Shown here: in pieces, positions 59,449-64,000 of the stretch
Layout of the letters: each line of letters begins with the position of its first letter
Position numbering within the stretch: position 1 is the stretch's first letter
Source: Bacillota bacterium
GTDB taxonomy: Bacteria > Bacillota > Clostridia > Christensenellales > Aristaeellaceae
Assembly (NCBI GenBank): GCA_023411395.1
Contig: JAEYOV010000049.1
Span: 23,254-87,253 of the forward strand
Reading direction: 5' to 3'
DNA: 64,000 nt
Notes under the pieces: model-generated
The model's database searches: none
Told to the model about the DNA's origin: nothing
What the model saw: only the letters and a program-made list of their open reading frames with translations
Translations under genes and position numbers: made by a program

Positions 59449-60429
59449 ATGAAGGTCAACGAACGAATTCATGCACGGCGCAAGGAGTTAGGTCTAACCC
59501 TTGAGGATGTCGGGCAAATGGTTGGCGTTGGCAAGAGCACGGTACGCAAATGGGAAACAGGTGACATCGCAAACATGCGAAGGGACAAGATCGCCCAGCT
59601 GGCAATTGCTCTTCGAATGTCACCGGCGGAGCTGATCGATTGGGATACGTATGATAAGGGTAGCGAATACAATTTCGAGCTTGAACAGATAAACTCCATA
59701 TCCGGCAGGCTTCGGTTCCTACGCGAAACATACAATCTCTCCATCAGTGATGCTGCCAAAAAACTCGGAGCATCTGATGAATACATTGAAAAGCTTGAAA
59801 AGAGTGCGTTTTGCCCAGAGTATGAAATGCTTACTCGCTACTGCCATGCATTCGCTGTATCAGCTGATTTCATTTTAGGATTGCCTTCTGATATCACAGA
59901 GGCAAAGATCAAATCTAACAATCATGCCCATCTAAAATGGGGTGAGCCGATTCTGGACAAGTACAAGATGGTCGAACAGCCCACACAAAGAGCCGTCTGC
60001 GCAGTCCTTGGCATACCGCATGTTTCATCCGAAGAAACAGATGAAGCCATTGTTGAGACAAAAAGCATGCTGGTATACTCCTTCCCCGCAGCCGCAGGAA
60101 TACCGCTTTATGCAGAAGATGATTTTGAGCATGTTGATGTTCCGGTTGACGAAGTGCCAAGAGGTGCAGACTTTGGAATACGCATACGTGGCGATTCCAT
60201 GATGCCAACCATTGAGGATGGCTCCATCGCCTGGGTACACAAACAACAGGATCTGCAAAACGGGCAAATTGGCATTTTCATGCTGCATGATGAAGCGGTC
60301 TGCAAGCGGTTTTTCAAGGATGATGATGGGATACACCTTGAATCCGACAATAATGCGTATCAGCCAATCATTGTGACAGACTATGAAACGTTTGGCATTG
60401 TCGGGAGGGTCATTGAACACTATCGGTAA
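59449..60429 (+). CDS. Phage repressor with two XRE domains and S24 peptidase domain
   Basis: 326 residues from the ATG at 59449 (AGGAGG 10 nt upstream); an earlier in-frame start lacks a site. HTH 1 at about 2-62 (LTLEDVGQMVGVGKSTVRKWETG), HTH 2 at about 86-145 (LSISDAAKKLGASDEYIEKLEKS), then a LexA/CI-type peptidase with cleavage Ala-Gly (216-217 in AAAG), Ser250 (RGDSMMP) and Lys286 (AVCKRF). Two HTH domains before S24 are unusual. RecA-driven self-cleavage would induce the phage. Confidence 0.9.
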   Translation: MKVNERIHARRKELGLTLEDVGQMVGVGKSTVRKWETGDIANMRRDKIAQLAIALRMSPAELIDWDTYDKGSEYNFELEQINSISGRLRFLRETYNLSISDAAKKLGASDEYIEKLEKSAFCPEYEMLTRYCHAFAVSADFILGLPSDITEAKIKSNNHAHLKWGEPILDKYKMVEQPTQRAVCAVLGIPHVSSEETDEAIVETKSMLVYSFPAAAGIPLYAEDDFEHVDVPVDEVPRGADFGIRIRGDSMMPTIEDGSIAWVHKQQDLQNGQIGIFMLHDEAVCKRFFKDDDGIHLESDNNAYQPIIVTDYETFGIVGRVIEHYR

Positions 60430-60543
60430 TGGCATAAGCTTTACATAGGCAATCATACCCTTGGTCGGCACCCAAAAAGAAACCCACCGCAGGGCTGGCA
60501 CCCTACGGTAGGCGATACAAACCCCACCCAAACATCCACGAAA

Positions 60544-60582
60544 GGGCTGGCTTTGTGATGCCATTGTATCACAGCCAAGCCC
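60544..60582 (+). other. Stem-loop before the integrase gene
   Basis: Long imperfect stem: GGGCT/AGCCC, GGC/GCC, TGTGAT/ATCACA, just before the AGGAAG ribosome site of int. It may control integrase translation. Another hairpin (CCGCAGGG/CCCTACGG) is at about 60488-60509. Confidence 0.45.
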
Positions 60583-60597
60583 GGAAAGGAAGAAGAA

Positions 60598-61716
60598 ATG
60601 GCAAAACAACTCCGACGGGCAGAGGCTTCCTGGAATGAAAAACTAAAACGATGGCAGGTGAACGTTCAAAAAGAGGGAGAACGAAAGACATTTGTCTGCT
60701 CCACCCCAGGCCGAAAAGGCAAACATGAATGCGAGGCAAAAGCTGATAAATGGCTAGAGAGTAACTCAGCTGAGGATATGCGCTTTGAAACGGCTTGGGA
60801 ACAGTTTCTAGCACATGCCAAAGCCTCTATGCAAAAGGGAGGATACAACAATGTATCTTCCATCGGGAAGCACCACATGCTCCCGAAACTGAAAAAGAAG
60901 CGCCTGAGCAAAGTAACCCCAGCAGACTTTCAGGATTGCATTTATGCGCTGGCACAGACTGGCGCCGCCAGGCGAACCTGCATCAACCTACGTGCATGCA
61001 TTGTTTCCTTTTATAGATACTGCAGGAAAAAGAGATATCCCCTGGAAGAACCATTTGATCTGAAAATCCCTAAGAATGCGCCGGTAGGGCAAAAGAAAAT
61101 TCTACAGCCAAATGACATTGTAACCCTATTCACTAAAGACACGATCTTCAGATATAACAGAGATCATGAGGCATTCTTCATTCATGCATGGCGGCTGATC
61201 GTGATCCTTGGTCTCCGGCGTGGTGAGCTGTGTGGATTAAGAAGCGAGGACCTGGAAAATGGCGTGCTGCATATCCAGCGCGCCATTAACCGTCTTGGGG
61301 AAGAAACGCGAGGGAAGAATGATAACGCCAGAAGGTACATTGCTCTCCCGGACAGGGCATTGAGCGTTCTGGAGGATCAACGCAATATGCTGAAGCGTCA
61401 TGGGATCATAAGCCCATGGCTTTTCCCGGATGAGCACGGTGACCGGCTGGACAGCAACCATCTCTACAAAAAGTGGTCCACCTTCGCAAAACAGCATGAC
61501 ATCAAGACAAGCCTCCATGAGCTGCGCCACACCATGATCTCCATTGTGAAATCCGATATGCCTGCGCCACTGCTCAAAGCAACAGTCGGCCACAGCGAAA
61601 CCATGGACACCTTTGGGGTGTACGGCCATGAGGTGGATGGCGACCTGCAGCGGGCCGCTTCGATTATAGACAATGTGTACAATCGCCTTTTACCACCCGC
61701 AAAAAGCGCAAAATAG
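60598..61716 (+). CDS. int: Tyrosine integrase
   Basis: 372 residues. Catalytic set: R208 (GLRRGEL), H307-R310 (HELRHT), H332 (GHSE) and Y342 (FGVYGH). The N-terminal arm-binding domain (WNEKLKRWQVNV) and core-binding domain (EQFLAHAKASM) come before. It recombines attP with the tRNA-Pro 3' end. AGTACAC arm-type sites begin at its stop and are repeated next to attL. Confidence 0.96.
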   Translation: MAKQLRRAEASWNEKLKRWQVNVQKEGERKTFVCSTPGRKGKHECEAKADKWLESNSAEDMRFETAWEQFLAHAKASMQKGGYNNVSSIGKHHMLPKLKKKRLSKVTPADFQDCIYALAQTGAARRTCINLRACIVSFYRYCRKKRYPLEEPFDLKIPKNAPVGQKKILQPNDIVTLFTKDTIFRYNRDHEAFFIHAWRLIVILGLRRGELCGLRSEDLENGVLHIQRAINRLGEETRGKNDNARRYIALPDRALSVLEDQRNMLKRHGIISPWLFPDEHGDRLDSNHLYKKWSTFAKQHDIKTSLHELRHTMISIVKSDMPAPLLKATVGHSETMDTFGVYGHEVDGDLQRAASIIDNVYNRLLPPAKSAK

Positions 61717-61751
61717 AGTACACGTTAAAGTACACGTTTTGGGTTTCGATT
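61717..61751 (+). repeat. Integrase arm-type sites, right end
   Basis: AGTACAC at 61717 and 61729, followed by CGTTTTGGGTTTC; matches the left end pair at 16167 and 16179 with the same 12-bp spacing. Confidence 0.65.
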
Positions 61752-61852
61752 CGCAAGAACACCGGTTCTAGGCAGCGAACCAGCGTTCAAAAAAGTGAGC
61801 AATATCAAGGCTTCCCGGACTCGCGGTTCATTCCCTTGAATCAAAAAGAGCA

Positions 61853-61876
61853 GTTCAAATCCTGTCACCTCGACCA
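61853..61876 (+). other. attR core of the prophage
   Basis: Exact 24-bp copy of the tRNA-Pro end at 16094-16117. The host continues to the right with its own terminator. Confidence 0.92.
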
Positions 61877-61915
61877 AAAAACCCGCTGAAATCGGATGAT
61901 TTTGGCGGGTTTTTT
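61877..61915 (+). terminator. Host terminator of the tRNA-Pro operon
   Basis: CCCGC/GCGGG stem flanked by A and T runs (TTTTTT). Directly after attR, where the tRNA transcript would end in the empty chromosome. Confidence 0.85.
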
Positions 61916-62216
61916 ATGCATATTGAACAATATTCAAGAAAATTGCTATTTTCTTTACAACTATTTTGCAACTATGATAAAAAGAGCCAAAAGGTCGCAA
62001 GGCACAAGATATAGTAGATTTGCAAGAATGTTGTACTACATCTTGCATATTTGGAGTTGAGGCATTTAGACTTACATTTCGTTACATCCAAAATCACATG
62101 TCTCGAGACCTAACCTAAGCGGTAGGTAATGGTAAGGAAGCCACACCATCCAAGAAAGCAACTGGGAAGCATGTCTGTCAGCCCTTCGCGGAGCTGTGTT
62201 GTAAGGAATGCCTTCT
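61916..62216. other. AT-rich intergenic stretch
   Basis: No gene or clear signal. A short CCAAAAGGTCGCA match to the tRNA-Pro variable region is at about 61987-61999. Confidence 0.4.
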
Positions 62217-63059
62217 TTATGGTGAAATTTCCTGAATGCTTACATTGTATAGTTTGTTATCGCGATCCAAACCCATAAGAGTAACTTTATAATCGATACC
62301 TTGATATTTATAAGTTTTCGACTCTCCTGGTTCAATAAGGCCCGTCCATTCTTCTCCATTGGGATAAGTGATTGCACAATATGAACCGGTTGAATAGATA
62401 TAATTTATCGATATAGTCAAATCAGATTGCTTATCATAAACGGCTATTCCTTCTTTGCTTTCATAACTTTGAGAATAGAGTTCAGTTTTTCGCTGTTGTG
62501 GCTGAATTTCAATTGTGTAAAGATCACTGATATAGATCGTCTTGGTCTTACTTTTGCTGTATATTTCAACCCTGAATTTCGTGGTTTTTTGAAATTGTTT
62601 ATGGAGAACCCATAAGCTTGAGTTATACTCCGCTAACAAGTATCTATCGTATGAAGAGTAATAATATTCATAAGCAATAAACTGGCCTTCCTCATTTGGT
62701 AAACTAAGTAAAACTTTGTATTCATCTGGAGTTGCTGATGTTTTTATCGATATTGATACTATATCACTTGCTAATGGTGATTGAGGCTCAATTATAACAA
62801 CCGGCTCAATGATCTCCGCTGCTACGGGTTGTAGTGTTCCTGTAGCAGCTGGGCTTTTTGATGGCACAGGGGGAATAGGTACCGGTCTAATAATGAAACA
62901 TAGTAAGAATGAAATAGCAATAGGTACTGTGAATACCAAAACAGCAAGCATCTTCAATTTCGGTGTATATATATATACTAAGAATGCTGCAACAATAGAA
63001 ATTATAGTTACAACACCGACTACCCACCAGTTAATCATTGTTTCTTCTAAACCCTTCAT
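62217..63059 (-). CDS. Membrane-anchored protein, unknown function
   Basis: 280 residues (start at 63059; an ATG at 63038 is also possible, neither has a strong ribosome site). Two membrane helices at about 9-30 and 36-57, a proline-rich stretch (RPVPIPPVPSKSP), then an extracellular beta domain of about 200 residues (SISIKTSATPDEYKVLLSLPNEEG, IYSKSKTKTIYISDLYTIEI). No family recognised. AT-rich compared with the host left part; may belong to a neighbouring mobile segment. Confidence 0.65.
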   Translation of the reverse strand: MKGLEETMINWWVVGVVTIISIVAAFLVYIYTPKLKMLAVLVFTVPIAISFLLCFIIRPVPIPPVPSKSPAATGTLQPVAAEIIEPVVIIEPQSPLASDIVSISIKTSATPDEYKVLLSLPNEEGQFIAYEYYYSSYDRYLLAEYNSSLWVLHKQFQKTTKFRVEIYSKSKTKTIYISDLYTIEIQPQQRKTELYSQSYESKEGIAVYDKQSDLTISINYIYSTGSYCAITYPNGEEWTGLIEPGESKTYKYQGIDYKVTLMGLDRDNKLYNVSIQEISP

Positions 63060-63668
63060 TTGTGTTTTTGTTTTTTATTCTACCACATGAGAAAAGATGT
63101 TTCTACATATTTCCATCATCTTTCCCTATTATGTTTAGGATAGTGTCTGCCCCAAGAAATGCCGGCCAGAGTTGAAAGAGGCATTGAGCCTAATAAACAC
63201 GTCTCTACAGGTGTGCCTGTTAGTGTCAAATGTGGCTTTTATGAGTATCCTTTCTCTATGTAATGCGACCGTGTGTGCTAGAGCATATGTTCACATCAAT
63301 GGGGTCACTGGTTCGAGTCAAGTACAGACCACCAAAAAAACCGTCTTCGTAAGAGGGCGGTTCAGACCATCAAAAAACCCGGGGGAGATATCGGAGGGCC
63401 GAAACCTTCCGATTTCCAATCGAAAATCAGCGGCATGTACAGTGATTTTCGCGGGAATTTTGAAGAAATTCCTTCTTTGCCCGAGCAAACGGCCGCAATA
63501 TGGCAGCGCAATTTTGCAGTGTTACGAGGGAAAAACTCGACAAAGTGGCTTATGCCACTTTGTCGATACACTGAACCGCCTTCGTAAGAGGGCGGTCTTT
63601 TTATATGCATTACAGTTTTGATGGTCTTCTAACTCAGATGGTAAGCATCAAAACACATGGATGGATAA
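63060..63668. repeat. Non-coding region with tRNA-like end and repeated terminators
   Basis: Holds a tRNA-3'-end-like stretch with CCA (about 63302-63334), a terminator-like repeat at 63341-63361, a perfect 12-bp hairpin (63537-63566; TCGACAAAGTGG and complement) and a second terminator at 63575-63600. The 17-bp CTTCGTAAGAGGGCGGT occurs at 63345 and 63580. No gene seen. Confidence 0.55.
63575..63601 (+). terminator. Rho-independent terminator
   Basis: ACCGCC/GGCGGT stem, 10-nt loop, then CTTTTT. Confidence 0.75.
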
Positions 63669-63851
63669 TCAAAATTTTTTCCTTTTATCACCACGCTCAT
63701 GACCAGACGGCTTCCCAACACCATCATCGAGTGGAACAACAAAATGGTCGTGATCATCCGTGCGAACATTTCCACAAAAATCAACTAGATATCTATTTCC
63801 GTTCTTATCTTCGACAACCTTAGTATACCCATCATCTTGTGTATGTAGCAC
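63669..63851 (-). pseudogene. Probable C-terminal fragment cut by an IS3-type element
   Basis: 60 residues (YTKVVEDKNGNRYLVDFCGN, then DDHDHFVVPLDDG). The frame is open up to the edge of the IS at about 63875 and stops there in the element. It reads as the tail of a gene rather than a whole one. Unknown family. Confidence 0.4.
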
Positions 63852-63874
63852 CTTCAGCTTCTCCAGTGACAGGA

Positions 63875-64000
63875 TGGATTGGCTACACTAAACTGTACAG
63901 AAAAGAAGAGGTCATGGTATACTTCGAGACACGAGAAAGAAGGAGAGAACCATGGCAGAAAAACGAGTACGGAGGACCTACAGCGAAGAGCAAAAGAAGC
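63875..64000 (+). mobile_element. IS3-family insertion sequence, left end (partial)
   Basis: Start of an IS with an orfA-like gene at 63952; the edge near TGGATTGGCTACAC is an estimate and the right end lies outside the window. Confidence 0.6.
63952..64000 (+). CDS. IS3-type transposase orfA, N-terminus (partial)
   Basis: MAEKRVRRTYSEEQKK, as expected for an HTH-Tnp-1 start (helix with R-x-Y-S-E-E-Q-K), with AAGGAG upstream. It runs off the right edge. Confidence 0.75.
   Translation, partial: MAEKRVRRTYSEEQKK

Noticed and set aside
61987..62000. CCAAAAGGTCGCA match to the tRNA-Pro variable region after attR
   Set aside because: Only 13 bp and not followed by the T arm; likely chance or a very old remnant.
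63302..63334. A full tRNA gene at the right end
   Set aside because: The 5' half is missing and one T-stem pair fails, so it is only a 3'-end remnant.
1..64000. CRISPR array
   Set aside because: No regularly spaced identical repeats; the only tandem repeats are inside fibre genes or next to the IS element.

Overview
The window is chromosome of a spore-forming Gram-positive anaerobe of the Clostridia type. The host part is fairly GC-rich and carries an alpha/beta small acid-soluble spore protein, a CotF-type coat protein, a Spo0A-like response regulator start, Hsp33, an ECF sigma/anti-sigma pair and a YtrA-type GntR/ABC operon. Ribosome binding sites are strong GGAGG types and GTG/TTG starts are common. 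I cannot name the genus.

Host left part (1-16.1 kb): a response-regulator start (partial), then on the minus strand a zinc-ribbon/TPR membrane protein, an HD-domain protein, a HEAT-like and a TPR protein translationally coupled, hslO, a SAM methyltransferase, a SASP and a DUF624-like membrane protein. These are followed by an ECF sigma factor with a putative anti-sigma partner (+), two small coat proteins (-), a GntR-ABC operon (+), a secreted three-repeat protein (-), and an IS30-type element whose transposase is split by a -1 frameshift. Then come tRNA-Thr(CGT) and tRNA-Pro(CGG).

Prophage (about 16.1-61.9 kb): a temperate phage with a contractile, PBSX-like tail and an HK97-like head is integrated in the 3' end of tRNA-Pro. 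A 24-bp core is repeated at 16094-16117 and 61853-61876. From the right: integrase and two-HTH S24 repressor (+); divergent early genes (Cro-like, antirepressor, HTH); replication genes (SNF2 helicase, primase-helicase, ssDNA-binding candidate, VRR-NUC); ArpU-like late regulator; HNH, ParB-methyltransferase, terminase; portal-MuF fusion, protease, capsid; head-tail connectors; sheath, tube, frameshifted tail chaperone, tape measure, baseplate; fibres; lysis genes. AT-rich cargo is inserted at several places: a VSR-like free-standing nuclease between chaperone and tape measure, a PD-(D/E)XK plus zinc-ribbon pair between portal and terminase, and a membrane protein near the late regulator. Beyond lysis, next to attL, lies an accessory block with a membrane protein, an amidoligase/gamma-glutamylcyclotransferase cluster driven by two copies of one promoter-like repeat, and a convergent methyltransferase/endonuclease pair.

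Most interesting: the amidoligase-GGCT cluster with its duplicated control region; an OOP-like small RNA candidate opposite the early operon (57927-57996); an AT-rich, GGAGGCC-rich candidate origin (50.96-51.27 kb); and a perfect 27-bp dyad before the small terminase gene.

Right flank (61.9-64 kb): a host terminator, a membrane-anchored protein of unknown function, remnants of tRNA/terminator repeats, and the start of an IS3-type element.
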